64,000 nucleotides of DNA from NCBI RefSeq assembly GCF_001017435.1, contig NZ_CP011371.1, forward strand, positions 930,001 through 994,000, written 5' to 3'. Positions 51,575 through 60,931 of this stretch are shown piece after piece. The notes under the pieces were generated by a model, which was not told the origin of the DNA, ran no database searches, and saw only the letters and a program-made list of their open reading frames with translations. Source of the DNA: Caldimonas brevitalea. Its GTDB lineage: Bacteria; Pseudomonadota; Gammaproteobacteria; Burkholderiales; Burkholderiaceae_C. A program made the translations under genes and the position numbers. Positions within the stretch are counted from its first letter, which is position 1. Each line of letters starts with the position of its first letter.

Positions 51575-51638
51575 GCCGCATTCTAGGGACAGGCGGCGAG
51601 CCGGGCGCAGCCGAGGCGCGCTGGCTGACGAGCCGGCG

Positions 51639-53225
51639 CTACCGCCGTTTGGTCACCCACTTCACTTCGAGATAGTTGTCGGGGCGGTGCGCCACCTCGA
51701 CGCCGCGCGCCATGGCCCACGGCATGATCTGGCGGTGCAGCGGCAGGTAGTGCAGGTGCTCGTTGTGCAGCAGGAAGACCTGGCGCACCAGCGCGCGCCG
51801 CTTGTCGGTGTCGCCTTCGCGGCTGCTGGCCGCCGCCAACGCATCGAGTGCATCGTTGCGGAAGTTGCCGCGGTTGTATTCGCCCACGCCCTTCTCGCCG
51901 CGGTTGCGGTAGAGCGGCGTGAAGGTGGTTTCGGCGTCGGTGATCGAGCCGCCCCAGCCGAACAGGTAGAGCGAGGTGTCGAGCTTCTCGAGCTTGGGAA
52001 AGTAGGTCGACTTGGGCATCGCGTTGACGCGCACCTTGACGCCGATGCGCGCCCACATCGACGCCAGCGTCTGGCAGATGCGTTCGTCGTTGATGTAGCG
52101 GTTGTTGGGGCAGTCCATCGTGACCTCGAAGCCTTGCGCATAGCCGGCCTCGCCGAGCAGCCGGCGCGCGGCCGCCGGGTCGTAGGGCAGGCGCTTTTCG
52201 ATCTCGGGGTCGTGGTGGTGCGCCAGCGGCGACGGCACCACCGCGCCGGTGGGCGCCGCGAGGCCGTTCATCAGCTTGGTGCGCAGCGTCTCGATGTCGA
52301 TCGCCTGATAGAGCGCGCGGCGCACTCGCAGGTCCTTGAAGGGGTTCTTGCCCTTCACGCTCGAATACAGCAGCTCGTCGCGCCCTTGATCCAGGCCGAT
52401 GAAGATGACACGTTGCTCAGGTCCCTCGACCACCCGCACGCCGGCCGCCCGGCGCAAACGCTCCACGTCGCCCGGCGGCGGGTCCTGCACGATATCGATC
52501 TGGCCCGACATCAGCGCCGCCACCCGTGTCGCGTCGCTGCTGATCGGGGTGTACACCACCTCCTGGATGTTGCCCTCCATCGGACCCCAGTAGTTGGGGT
52601 TGCGCTTGAGCACCGTGCGCACATCGGGCTGCCGGCTGACCAGCATGTAGGGCCCGGTGCCGTTGGCGTGGAAGGTGGTGTACAGCTCCTGCTTGCTGGA
52701 AAAGTCCTGCGGCTGGGTCGCCTTGTGTTCTTCGCACCAGCCGCGGCTCATGATGAAGACGGACCCCAGGTGGTCGAGGAAGATCGGGTTGATCTGCTGC
52801 AGCCGGAACTCCACGGTCAAGTCGTCGACCTTGTGCGGCTCGCCCACCGCCGTCGCATAAGACGCGATCTGCGACGTCTTCTGCTGTGCGCGCCGCACGG
52901 AAAACACCACGTCGTCGGCCGTGAACGGCCGGCCGTCATGGAATTTCACGCCGGGGCGCAGCTTGAGCCGCCACAGCAGGGGCTCGACCTGCGTCCATTG
53001 GGTGGCCAGCCCCGGCACGAAGCGCAGTTGCTTGTCGCGCTCCACCAGAAACTCGTAGATCTGGTGGTTGAAGTTGTTGGTGACGTTCTCGTTTTGAGCG
53101 TGCGGGTCCGTCGTCAGGGGGTCGCCGGCGGTGGCCCAACGTAAGGTTTGCGCTGACGCGCTGCAGGCCGCCACGGCGAGCAACGACGCCGCCAGGCGCG
53201 ACCAGAACGGGGAATGAAGCTTCAT
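51639..53225 (-). CDS. Oligopeptide/dipeptide ABC transporter substrate-binding protein
   Basis: A 528-residue periplasmic binding protein of the OppA/DppA family. After a signal peptide (SPFWSRLAASLLAVAACSASA, residues about 5-25) the mature part has LRWATAGDPLTTDPHAQNEN, VFSVRRAQQ in the binding lobe and LYLFGWGGSITDAETTF. The order and length fit SBP_bac_5. No permease or ATPase genes are near, so it is an orphan binding protein, perhaps for peptides, opines or a signal molecule. ATG 53225 is chosen at the signal peptide start within a longer frame. Confidence 0.92.
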   Translation of the reverse strand: MKLHSPFWSRLAASLLAVAACSASAQTLRWATAGDPLTTDPHAQNENVTNNFNHQIYEFLVERDKQLRFVPGLATQWTQVEPLLWRLKLRPGVKFHDGRPFTADDVVFSVRRAQQKTSQIASYATAVGEPHKVDDLTVEFRLQQINPIFLDHLGSVFIMSRGWCEEHKATQPQDFSSKQELYTTFHANGTGPYMLVSRQPDVRTVLKRNPNYWGPMEGNIQEVVYTPISSDATRVAALMSGQIDIVQDPPPGDVERLRRAAGVRVVEGPEQRVIFIGLDQGRDELLYSSVKGKNPFKDLRVRRALYQAIDIETLRTKLMNGLAAPTGAVVPSPLAHHHDPEIEKRLPYDPAAARRLLGEAGYAQGFEVTMDCPNNRYINDERICQTLASMWARIGVKVRVNAMPKSTYFPKLEKLDTSLYLFGWGGSITDAETTFTPLYRNRGEKGVGEYNRGNFRNDALDALAAASSREGDTDKRRALVRQVFLLHNEHLHYLPLHRQIMPWAMARGVEVAHRPDNYLEVKWVTKRR

Positions 53226-53503
53226 GGGCTGAGTCTCCCGGGGGGTGGTGAGCGGTGGCGGGGACAGGCAAGGTTTGTGCCGCGTTGTGCCTCTGCCGGC
53301 CGCAACCGTCCGGGGTTCGTGAGCCTGAGCGCCGCTCCCAGCGGAGGTGGCCGCTCCCTTCACCGTCGTTTCCGGCGCCATGGCGCGGTAACAACGTCCC
53401 CCCAATCTGGGTGTTCGGGCGCGCGCTCCCGCGTGCGAGACTTGCGGTTTACGAATGAATGGCCGAGCGTCCCATCGCCGGCCACAGAACAATGGGAGGG
53501 GTG

Positions 53504-56380
53504 ATGCCCCGTGGGTCGCCAACGGCGTCGGCCGTGCTCGACACGATCGCGCACGCGCTCGGCGTGACGTTTACTTCAGACACCCGGCTCTTCGAACTGC
53601 ACGGCAACGGCGCGGTGGATGGCTTGCTGGTGGAGTCCTGGGTCGCTGACGAGGCCCTGTCGGACACCTTCGAATACCGCGTGACGGCGCTCAGTCCGGA
53701 CGCGCATCTGCCCCTCGACCAGTTGCTCGGGCAGCGCGCCGTGCTGCATGTCTCGCTGCCCGACGGTAGCCGTGCCACCCGCTCGGGCATCGTGATGCAG
53801 GCGGGCACCTTGCAGTCCGATGGCGGCTTGGCCCGTTATCAATTGGTCATCCGCCCGTGGCTCGCGGTGCTGAAACTTCAGCAGCGCAGCCAGAGTTTCA
53901 TCGACAAGACGGTGGTCGAGATCGTCGAGTCGATCTTCGCTGCGCACAGCGGTGTCGCCGCTTGGCGATGGTCCGACGAGGTCAGCAGCGAGCTGGCGCA
54001 GGTGCCGCCGCGCCACTATTGCAACCAGTTCCGCGAAACCGATTACGACTTCATCCGCCGCATCCTGGCCGAAGAGGGCATCGGCTGGTGCTACGAAGAG
54101 GACGAAGCGGCGCCGCATGGCCACCGCGTCTTGTTCTTCTCCGACAGCGCCCGCCTTCCGGAGGACCCGAGCAGCCAGCGCGACGGCGGCATCCGTTTCC
54201 ACCGTGCCAGCAGCCAGGAAGACAGCGACGCGGTGCAGCGCTTCACGCAGGGGCACCGCTTGGCGCCCGCCGCATTGACCCTGCACGCCTGGCACTACGA
54301 CGCCAAGGCCGGGCGCAGCGTCAGCGTGCCCACGCTGGGCGCCGTGGGCGGCGAGTACGCGCCGCACCTGGAGAGCTATGACCCGAGCGGCGGCGTCGAC
54401 CATCACAACGGCGTCACCGCGCTGGCCAGCGAGCACTACAGCCGCCGGCTGCTCGAAGCGCACGAGGCGCGACGCCAGCGGTTTGTGGGTGACAGCACGG
54501 TTCGCAGCCTGCGTCCGGGCACCCAGTTCGTGCTGCGCGACGCGCCACTCACAGAGGGGGAAGCGACCCGCTACACCGTCACGGCGGTGCGGCAAGCCGG
54601 CATCAACAACCTGCCGAAGGACCTGAACGAGCGTGTTGCGGCACGGCTGGGCCGCTGCGAGCTAGCGCTCGACGGCGTGGAGCTGTCGGACACCTTGCGT
54701 GCGCAAGCACAGGCCAGCGGGTATGCCAACGAGTTCGAGTGTCTGCCGGCACAGCGCCCCTGGCGCCCGATGCGGGTGGACGACACCGGCGCGAGGCTGA
54801 ACCCCAAGCCCACGGTGCACGGGCCGCAAAGCGCCATCGTGGTGGGGGCCGAGGGCAGCCCCCTGCCGCAAGGCGCCGACGAGATCTACACCGACCGGCT
54901 CGGGCGCGTGCGCGTCCAGTTCCACTGGCAGGCGGGTGGCAGCGCCGGTGCGGGCAGTAGCGCCCACAGCATCTGGGTGCGGGTGGCGCAGCGGTATGCC
55001 GGCGCTGGCATGGGTGCCCAGTTCGTACCGCGCATCGGCCAGGAAGTGCTGGTGCATTTCGAAGAGCTGGACATCGATCGCCCGGTGGTGCTGGCGGCCT
55101 TCTACAACGGCCGTGGCGAAGGCGGCGTGCCGGCGACGCCGGGCGGTGCCGCGGCCGAGACCGACACCAGCGTGTTCGGCCAGTCCAACGACCACGGCCC
55201 GAGCGGCCAGGGCAATCTGGCCGGTGCTCAAGGCCCGGCCTGGCACGGCGCGGCCGCGGCCGAAGACCACCAGCGCAATGCCGCGGCACTGAGCGGCGTG
55301 AAGAGCAAGGAATTCGGCGGCGAGGGTCACAACCAACTGGTCTTCGACGACAGCGACGGGCAGTTGCGGGTGCAGGCGGGCAACACGCAGTACGCGACCT
55401 GGCTCAACCTCGGGCACCTGCTGCACCAGGCGGACAACCATCGCGGCAGTTTCCGGGGCACGGGTTTCGAATTGCGCAGCGATGCCTATGGGGCATTGCG
55501 AGGTGGACGCGGCGTGTTGCTGAGCAGCTTCGGCACGCCGGCAACGGTGCCGGCCGGCGACGACGCGCCGGGCATGGCACTGGCGAAGCAGGCCCTGCAG
55601 TTGTCGCACACCTTGAGCGACGCGGCCAAGACACACCAGACGGTGCAGCAGGCGGGGCATGTGGGCACGCAGAAAGCCAACAGCAGCGCGCTGGACGCCG
55701 AGGCCGCGCCGCTGAAGGCGCTGCACACCGCATTAAGCGGCATGGTGGCGCAACACGGTTATGACGTCGCGCTCGATGACGCCGCGCAGAAGCAAACCCG
55801 CGCGGCACAGGACAAGCTGCCGCACACGACCGACCCGGTGGTGGCCGTCGCGGCCAAGGCCGGGCTGGGCTTGAGCGCCGGGCAGGACGTGCAAGTGGCC
55901 GCCGGTGAAGCGGTGCACTCGGCCAGCGGGCAAGACACGCATGTGGCGGCGGGCGGCCAAGCGCGTTTACACACGGGTCAGGCCATCGGCATGCTGGCGG
56001 GCAGCGTCAAGGTGGGCCAAGGCGCAGCGGGCACGGGCCTGACCGTGGTCGCGGCGCAAGGCGACCTCGACGTCCAGGCGCAAGCCGGCACGCTGCAGGT
56101 GGCGGCTCAACAGCAGATCGACATCAAGAGCCAGAACGCCCACATCGACTGGGCGTCGGCGAAGAAGATCACGCTGGCCACGGCCGGTGGGGCGAGCATC
56201 ACGATCGATGGGAACGGCATCGTCACGCAGTGCCCGGGGAAGATCACGGTGCATGCGGGGAAGAAGAGTTTCGCGGGGCCGGGACAAGAGCCGTACCCCA
56301 TGCCTCAGTTGCCCAACTTCCTGTGTATCGAGTGTCTACTCGGTGCACTGAAAAGCGGCTCACCTCTCGCAAAAGTCTGA
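53504..56380 (+). CDS. vgrG: Type VI secretion spike protein VgrG (with DUF2345 extension)
   Basis: A 958-residue spike-tip protein. It has the gp27-like base (about 25-420), the gp5-like OB region (about 455-545: EIYTDRLGRVRVQFHWQAGG ... FVPRIGQEVLVHFEELD, the classic VgrG stretch) and a DUF2345-type beta-helix extension with heptad-like QAGTLQVAAQQQIDIKSQN repeats up to about 910. The extreme C-terminus (FLCIECLLG) is short, so cargo is probably delivered through the adaptor encoded next. GGGAGGGG just upstream makes ATG 53504 likely, though starts at 53492 or 53459 remain possible. It is followed by adaptor, immunity and effector genes, but no sheath, baseplate or ATPase genes are in view. 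Confidence 0.93.
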   Translation: MPRGSPTASAVLDTIAHALGVTFTSDTRLFELHGNGAVDGLLVESWVADEALSDTFEYRVTALSPDAHLPLDQLLGQRAVLHVSLPDGSRATRSGIVMQAGTLQSDGGLARYQLVIRPWLAVLKLQQRSQSFIDKTVVEIVESIFAAHSGVAAWRWSDEVSSELAQVPPRHYCNQFRETDYDFIRRILAEEGIGWCYEEDEAAPHGHRVLFFSDSARLPEDPSSQRDGGIRFHRASSQEDSDAVQRFTQGHRLAPAALTLHAWHYDAKAGRSVSVPTLGAVGGEYAPHLESYDPSGGVDHHNGVTALASEHYSRRLLEAHEARRQRFVGDSTVRSLRPGTQFVLRDAPLTEGEATRYTVTAVRQAGINNLPKDLNERVAARLGRCELALDGVELSDTLRAQAQASGYANEFECLPAQRPWRPMRVDDTGARLNPKPTVHGPQSAIVVGAEGSPLPQGADEIYTDRLGRVRVQFHWQAGGSAGAGSSAHSIWVRVAQRYAGAGMGAQFVPRIGQEVLVHFEELDIDRPVVLAAFYNGRGEGGVPATPGGAAAETDTSVFGQSNDHGPSGQGNLAGAQGPAWHGAAAAEDHQRNAAALSGVKSKEFGGEGHNQLVFDDSDGQLRVQAGNTQYATWLNLGHLLHQADNHRGSFRGTGFELRSDAYGALRGGRGVLLSSFGTPATVPAGDDAPGMALAKQALQLSHTLSDAAKTHQTVQQAGHVGTQKANSSALDAEAAPLKALHTALSGMVAQHGYDVALDDAAQKQTRAAQDKLPHTTDPVVAVAAKAGLGLSAGQDVQVAAGEAVHSASGQDTHVAAGGQARLHTGQAIGMLAGSVKVGQGAAGTGLTVVAAQGDLDVQAQAGTLQVAAQQQIDIKSQNAHIDWASAKKITLATAGGASITIDGNGIVTQCPGKITVHAGKKSFAGPGQEPYPMPQLPNFLCIECLLGALKSGSPLAKV

Positions 56381-56387
56381 CGAGCCG

Positions 56388-57275
56388 ATGTACTTCGCTT
56401 TTGAAAAGACAACGCGGGCGAGCATTCTCGATGTAATGCTGCCCCGTCTTTCCGCCGAGACAGGCAACGGCAGCTCGTGGTGGGCGCTAGTCGACCTTGC
56501 CTTCGACCATGGCGGGGTCCGACTGCAGTGGCACCGGGAGAGCGTCTCGCTGTACCAAACTGGCGCACTTGCGCAGCTTCACCCGGTTTCGCCAACACTG
56601 ATGAAGCTCGGCTTGGTGGCCGAAGAGGCCAAGAGTGACCTGACCACACTGGCCTTGCACTGCGGCGCGCGTCCGATGCTCAGCTTTGTGCAAGTTCCTG
56701 GGCCCATCGAAGACCTTGTCGCCGCTTGGCAGGCTTGCATCTATCCGGCCACCGACGACGGCCAGAAGTTTCTTTTGCGCCTCGCCGATACACGCGTGAT
56801 TCCGACGTTGCCGCTTGCGCTGTCTCCAGCCCACTGGGCCCGTGTGGTACAGCCGCTGGTCGAGTGGCAGGCACCCGGTCGGGACGGTTTGATCTACCCT
56901 GTGCCCCTCGCCGCCAAGTCGTTTAGTGGCATGGCGAGCGACACGGAGATCACACTCGCCGACGTCGAGGTGGATCGCCTGATTCACCATGCGATGCCAG
57001 ACACACTCATCGAAGCGATGCGAGAACACTGCCCCGACCTGCTGCCAGCCACTGGGCATGGGGCCTTCTATCGTGAGGTGAGTCGTGCACACGATGTCGC
57101 CGCCCGTTGCGGCGTGCAAGCCTTCCCTGATCTGGTCGCACTTGCCGTCGCCTGCGTTCTGCAACCCGGCTTGGTGGATGATGAGCGCCTTGTTGCTAGG
57201 CTCACCGACGGTACTTGGCGGCCAGGAGAGCTGAACGACAAGTTGATGGAACTGATGCCGGAGGAGACGGCGTGA
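56388..57275 (+). CDS. DUF4123 domain T6SS effector adaptor (Tap/TEC-like)
   Basis: A 295-residue protein seven bases after vgrG. The DUF4123 domain is in the first half (SSWWALVDLAFDHGGVRLQW, LYQTGALAQLHPVSPTLMKL, then LVAAWQACIYPATDDGQKFL near 112-131), with a C-terminal helical tail (ELNDKLMELMPEE). DUF4123 adaptors bind VgrG and load a specific effector, here most likely the downstream Tle1-type lipase. Recognition is by motif pattern and position, since the family is divergent. Confidence 0.8.
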   Translation: MYFAFEKTTRASILDVMLPRLSAETGNGSSWWALVDLAFDHGGVRLQWHRESVSLYQTGALAQLHPVSPTLMKLGLVAEEAKSDLTTLALHCGARPMLSFVQVPGPIEDLVAAWQACIYPATDDGQKFLLRLADTRVIPTLPLALSPAHWARVVQPLVEWQAPGRDGLIYPVPLAAKSFSGMASDTEITLADVEVDRLIHHAMPDTLIEAMREHCPDLLPATGHGAFYREVSRAHDVAARCGVQAFPDLVALAVACVLQPGLVDDERLVARLTDGTWRPGELNDKLMELMPEETA

Positions 57276-57399
57276 GGCGAGCTACTTTCTTAGGGCAAAG
57301 CGAGGAACGCGCAGTGTGCGTCATTGCTGGAACCGTGCTTCTGTGCACCCACCTCCAATCGCCGCAGATCAGCAGTCAGTCGGTAGTGGGGGATTCGCG

Positions 57400-57918
57400 G
57401 TGAAGCGCCCATCAATTGCTGCCAGAGTGGCGCCTTTGGTCTGCATAGGAAGCCTTGCCATGGCAACAACGGCCTGCGGAGGGAAGGACAGGGTAAGCCT
57501 CAGCTACCTTGGAGTGAACCATACCGAGAAGTCGATTGTCTCGGTCGTGGTCAATGGAGAAGGCGGTGTTCTCAACATCCCTGCAAAGGGTGGCGGCGGA
57601 GGCCAGGTTTGCTGCGTCACTTTGCCCCGTAAGTGGCGACCCGGCTTGAAGGTCACGATCAAATGGCGAGAGGACGGTGAGTTCAAGCGCGATGCGCAGG
57701 GCCAAATCGTGAAGGAAGACGGGGTGCCGGTCATCGACGACACCCCTTGGAAGACGCGGACCGTCGAGGTTCCCGAATACAGCGAAAAAGACCTCGAACA
57801 TTTCGATATCCACTTCTTGCCGGGCGACAAGGTGTTCGTGAAGGCCAGTTTCTCGTACCCCGAACATCCCGACTATCAACCTGCCTATCCTCAGCGCAAA
57901 CCAACGGCCGCACCATGA
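57400..57918 (+). CDS. DUF3304 family lipoprotein-like protein, candidate Tle1 immunity protein
   Basis: A 172-residue exported protein. After the leader (RVAPLVCIGSLAMATTACGG, a plausible but weak lipobox at Cys) it shows the DUF3304 core: YLGVNHTEKSIVSVVVNGEG, GGGGGQVCCVTLPRKWRPGL and VTIKWREDGEFKRD. DUF3304 proteins are encoded beside T6SS lipases, and the order vgrG-DUF4123-DUF3304-tle1 with a periplasmic location fits a lipase immunity protein; this is inference. GTG 57400, with GGGGGA upstream, starts the leader; the frame runs back to 57316. Its stop overlaps the effector ATG. Confidence 0.75.
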   Translation: MKRPSIAARVAPLVCIGSLAMATTACGGKDRVSLSYLGVNHTEKSIVSVVVNGEGGVLNIPAKGGGGGQVCCVTLPRKWRPGLKVTIKWREDGEFKRDAQGQIVKEDGVPVIDDTPWKTRTVEVPEYSEKDLEHFDIHFLPGDKVFVKASFSYPEHPDYQPAYPQRKPTAAP

Positions 57919-59537
57919 CGACTGCCAGTCCTGCACCTTTTCCCAACGGTGGCCTTCGGCAACTTTCCGCGAAAGAACAGCTCCAGCGGCTGAAGGCGCT
58001 GAGCTGCTCCGTCCCTCAGGACAACAAGCCGAAATGCTCCGGCCAGGTATTCGCCGGCATTTTCTTTGACGGGACCGGCAATAACATGCAGGTCGACTAC
58101 TACGATCAACCCGCCGAAAAGCGCAAGCACAGCAACGTCGTAAAGTTGTTCCAGACCCACCGGGACAACCCAAGCGATGGGTACATCCGCATCTATGTGC
58201 CGGGGGTGGGCACCCCCTTCCCGGAGATCGGAGACGGCGGCGGCGCATTAGGCTCAGCAAATTCGTTCCGGGGCGAGGACCGGATCATTTGGGGCCTGCT
58301 ACAGCTGATCAATGCGCCCCACCGGTTCGTTACGAAGAACCCTCTCATCCCCAACGCGCAGGCTGACACGATCGTCGGCAACGTCGCGTCCAGTTTCACT
58401 CCTCCGAGTCTGCGCCGTTTGGTTCTGCGAACCTGGCAAGAGAAGCTGGCGGCGGCCTTGGAGGGCAAAAAGCCGAGGGTGGAGCAGATCAACGTCTCCG
58501 TGTTTGGATTTTCGCGGGGTGCCGCCGAAGCCCGTGTATTCGTGAACTGGTTGTTCGAAGTCTGCGAACAGAAAAACGGCGGTTGGACCTTGGCCGGGAT
58601 CCCCCTGCGGGTGATGTTCCTCGGCATCTGGGACACGGTGGCGTCCGTGGGGCTTCCCAGCCTGCTGGACGGCCTACCCTGGGAGGGCCATCAGTCGTGG
58701 GCGGATCAGGCCTTGCAGATTCATCCCGCCGTGGAGCAGTGCCTCCACTTTGTTGCAGGGCACGAAGTGCGTGCGTGCTTTCCGCTCGATTCCGCTTGCG
58801 TGAAGAGCAAGTACCCCGCCAACGTTCGAGAGGTCCTCTACCCGGGGGCTCACTCGGATGTAGGAGGAGGATATGCTCCCGGTGCCCTCGGAGTCTCACA
58901 TCAGCAGAACGACTTCCTTGCGATCATTCCGGGTGTGCGCATGTACCACGAAGCTCGGAAAGCCGGAGTTCCTCTCGAACCGTTCGCCAGGCTCGATCGC
59001 TATCTCCAACAGAGCCTCACTCCCTCAGACTCGGTCGTGCGCAGCTTCAATGCGTATCTTGCTGACGCGAAGGTGGGTAACAGTTCCGTTGACGACATGC
59101 ACCGCCGGCACATGTCGCTCTACTTTAGCCATCGCTTCAAGCAGCGACACAAGTTCTTCTCTCGGAATCCCTACAACGCCGCTGCACCGAATGACCAACG
59201 ATTCCTAAAGACGACGCAGAACAGCTTTATCGAGCGATTGGCGCATTTGTCCCAAGGCGACCCCATGGATCCCGACTTTGATGCCAAGCGCGCCGCTGCA
59301 CTTCACAAGGCGATGCTCAAGGCCGCCGGCTTATCAAGAACCACCGCGGACAAGTACCTGCACGAGGTGGCCGAGCGCGTCGACCCTGCCTCTGTAACGC
59401 CTGCGATGGAGGAATTCTTCGACCGCTACATCCACGACTCCATGGCTGGCTTCATTTCACAGAAGATGAACGAGTACGCCCTGAACGGGATAGGGATCAC
59501 CAAGTTCCGCGAGGTGTACAAGGGCAACGACGAGTGA
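57915..59537 (+). CDS. Tle1-type T6SS phospholipase effector (DUF2235)
   Basis: A 540-residue lipase of the DUF2235/Tle1 family. Hallmarks are GIFFDGTGNNMQVDYYD near 48-64 (the Asp-rich opening), the nucleophile elbow GFSRGAAEAR with Ser200, FLGIWDTVASVGLPS near 236-250, and AHSDVGGGYAPGAL with Asp315 as the likely acid. The C-terminal part (about 400-540) is helical and may bind the adaptor or membrane. Tle1 enzymes cleave phospholipids in rival cells after delivery. ATG overlaps the DUF3304 stop (ATGA), so immunity and effector are coupled. Confidence 0.93.
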   Translation: MTTASPAPFPNGGLRQLSAKEQLQRLKALSCSVPQDNKPKCSGQVFAGIFFDGTGNNMQVDYYDQPAEKRKHSNVVKLFQTHRDNPSDGYIRIYVPGVGTPFPEIGDGGGALGSANSFRGEDRIIWGLLQLINAPHRFVTKNPLIPNAQADTIVGNVASSFTPPSLRRLVLRTWQEKLAAALEGKKPRVEQINVSVFGFSRGAAEARVFVNWLFEVCEQKNGGWTLAGIPLRVMFLGIWDTVASVGLPSLLDGLPWEGHQSWADQALQIHPAVEQCLHFVAGHEVRACFPLDSACVKSKYPANVREVLYPGAHSDVGGGYAPGALGVSHQQNDFLAIIPGVRMYHEARKAGVPLEPFARLDRYLQQSLTPSDSVVRSFNAYLADAKVGNSSVDDMHRRHMSLYFSHRFKQRHKFFSRNPYNAAAPNDQRFLKTTQNSFIERLAHLSQGDPMDPDFDAKRAAALHKAMLKAAGLSRTTADKYLHEVAERVDPASVTPAMEEFFDRYIHDSMAGFISQKMNEYALNGIGITKFREVYKGNDE

Positions 59538-59632
59538 CGGTAGTGAGCTTGCCAGCGATGTTGATGGGGAAGTTGGCAACCGCGGCCGGATCAGCCTCTT
59601 GATCGTAAGTCTCGACAAAGGTGCGTGACGCT

Positions 59633-60334
59633 TCAAGGCGCAGGATCGCCGTCGGCGTCTGCAGACGATGACGTTTCAGACCCGAGGGTCGGCTCTATGA
59701 CTTCTGTCGCAATGCGCACGCATTCATTGAAGGAAGGGTGCCGGCCGATTGAATCGATTCGGTCGAAGTCCGCTCTCAATACGTCGCTTGCTTCTCGCAG
59801 CCCCTGCAGGAACGCGGCGCCGTGTCGCCGCATGAACGGAGCAGCGTGTTCGATGGCCTTCGGCTCCGCCACCGCCACAGCGCACAAATCGAAAAGGTCG
59901 CGCGCCTTTACGTGGTCACCGCGGTGCCACATCTTCTTCGCGATGATCTCTCCGCAGGTTTCCAGGCGGAGCGGCCTGCCGGCGTGCTGGACGACATCGA
60001 AGGGATCGGCGGTGAGCGACTGGCCCACCACCACATCGATCTCACCTGCAGGCAGGAAAAGCTTGATGTACTCGGCGTGCTCTTCGTAGTCGGCGGTGAT
60101 CGCTTCGGCGGCGTCGCTCAACCGGGGGCTCACGTAGCCGAGATACTGAGGATCAGGGACGAACAGATCGATGTCTTTGCTTTGCCGGTGGCCAAGGCGA
60201 AGCATCAACACGGTACCCCCGCCAAACGTCCACAAGGGGTTACGTGTCTCACGTTCCAAGTGGTTCATGAGCGCGAGCGCATGTGGAAAGAGCTCGGTCC
60301 ACGGGCCGGGCCGAGACAAGTCCGGCTTGCTCAT
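59633..60334 (-). CDS. AbiEii-type nucleotidyltransferase (toxin of a TA pair)
   Basis: A 233-residue protein of the AbiEii/MenT-like nucleotidyltransferase fold. TFGGGTVLMLRLGHRQSKDIDLFV has the GG-x-T loop and the DID acid pair that bind nucleotide and metal, and RLETCGEIIAKKMWHRGDHV with KARDLFDLCAVA is the usual second half. Toxins of this fold transfer nucleotides to tRNA in known cases. It overlaps the end of the XRE gene by four bases, so it is the second gene of a toxin-antitoxin operon. Confidence 0.85.
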   Translation of the reverse strand: MSKPDLSRPGPWTELFPHALALMNHLERETRNPLWTFGGGTVLMLRLGHRQSKDIDLFVPDPQYLGYVSPRLSDAAEAITADYEEHAEYIKLFLPAGEIDVVVGQSLTADPFDVVQHAGRPLRLETCGEIIAKKMWHRGDHVKARDLFDLCAVAVAEPKAIEHAAPFMRRHGAAFLQGLREASDVLRADFDRIDSIGRHPSFNECVRIATEVIEPTLGSETSSSADADGDPAP

Positions 60335-60840
60335 CCCCAGATGTCCCGACGGCTGCCAAGTTTGCGAGCCATCGAGCGCATGTTGGCCCAGATCTGCGCT
60401 CTCTCGACGCCACACTCGGCATTCAGCTCGTCCACCACTCGGGACAACAGGATGACCGATGCATCCTCAAGCAGTGCGTTCAGATGAGGCACGAACTCTG
60501 AAGGCACCTGCCCAGTTAGCAACGACGCCTTCAGCACGTCCGGCGGTAGATCGTCTCGATAGCTGACGCTGGCCGTGCGAGACGCAAGGATCGAGGCAGG
60601 GGTTTTCTCTCGTGCGCTTTCAGGCGGCTGGGGCCGAGCAGGACTGATGTTGATCGACAGGCCGAGCACCTCGAGCAGGCGTGCGGTGCGAGTCAGGCTC
60701 AGGTCCTTGATGGAGCCGTTTTCGATCTGGTTGATCGTGGCGCGCGACAAACCACTGAGCTGGGCGAGACGGGTCTGCGTCAGCCCCATGTCGGAGCGAC
60801 GAGACCGAACAGCGCGACTGACTTCGACAAGCGGCAGCAT
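60331..60840 (-). CDS. XRE-family regulator, antitoxin of the AbiEii-type pair
   Basis: A 169-residue DNA-binding protein with an N-terminal HTH_3 domain (about 4-60: DMGLTQTRLAQLSGLSRATINQIENGS) and a C-terminal helical region (about 105-165) that may contact the toxin. ATG 60840 is the family-like start. Upstream lies a good promoter with a near-perfect dyad over its -35, the expected autoregulation site. The toxin gene overlaps its stop. Confidence 0.85.
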   Translation of the reverse strand: MLPLVEVSRAVRSRRSDMGLTQTRLAQLSGLSRATINQIENGSIKDLSLTRTARLLEVLGLSINISPARPQPPESAREKTPASILASRTASVSYRDDLPPDVLKASLLTGQVPSEFVPHLNALLEDASVILLSRVVDELNAECGVERAQIWANMRSMARKLGSRRDIWG

Positions 60841-60846
60841 CGGCCA

Positions 60847-60875
60847 AGAGTACCGAAGCGCGGGTGAGTAGTCAA
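60847..60875 (-). promoter_or_regulatory. Promoter of the XRE/AbiEii operon
   Basis: On the minus strand, TTGACT (60875-60870) and TACTCT (60852-60847) are separated by exactly 17 bases, a near-consensus -35 and a fair -10. The predicted start falls about seven bases on, at or next to the ATG at 60840, so the transcript may be leaderless. Confidence 0.7.
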
Positions 60876-60886
60876 ATATATTCGAC
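60871..60886. promoter_or_regulatory. Operator-like dyad over the -35 of the TA promoter
   Basis: GTCAAATA and TATTCGAC form 8-base arms with one mismatch (GTCAAATATATTCGAC), overlapping the -35 hexamer of the XRE promoter. Its AT-rich core contrasts with the GC-rich surroundings. It is the natural binding site for the XRE protein itself. Confidence 0.75.
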
Positions 60887-60931
60887 AACGGCGCGAGGCG
60901 CGGACAAACGCGACGCGTCACGGCTCAGCCG

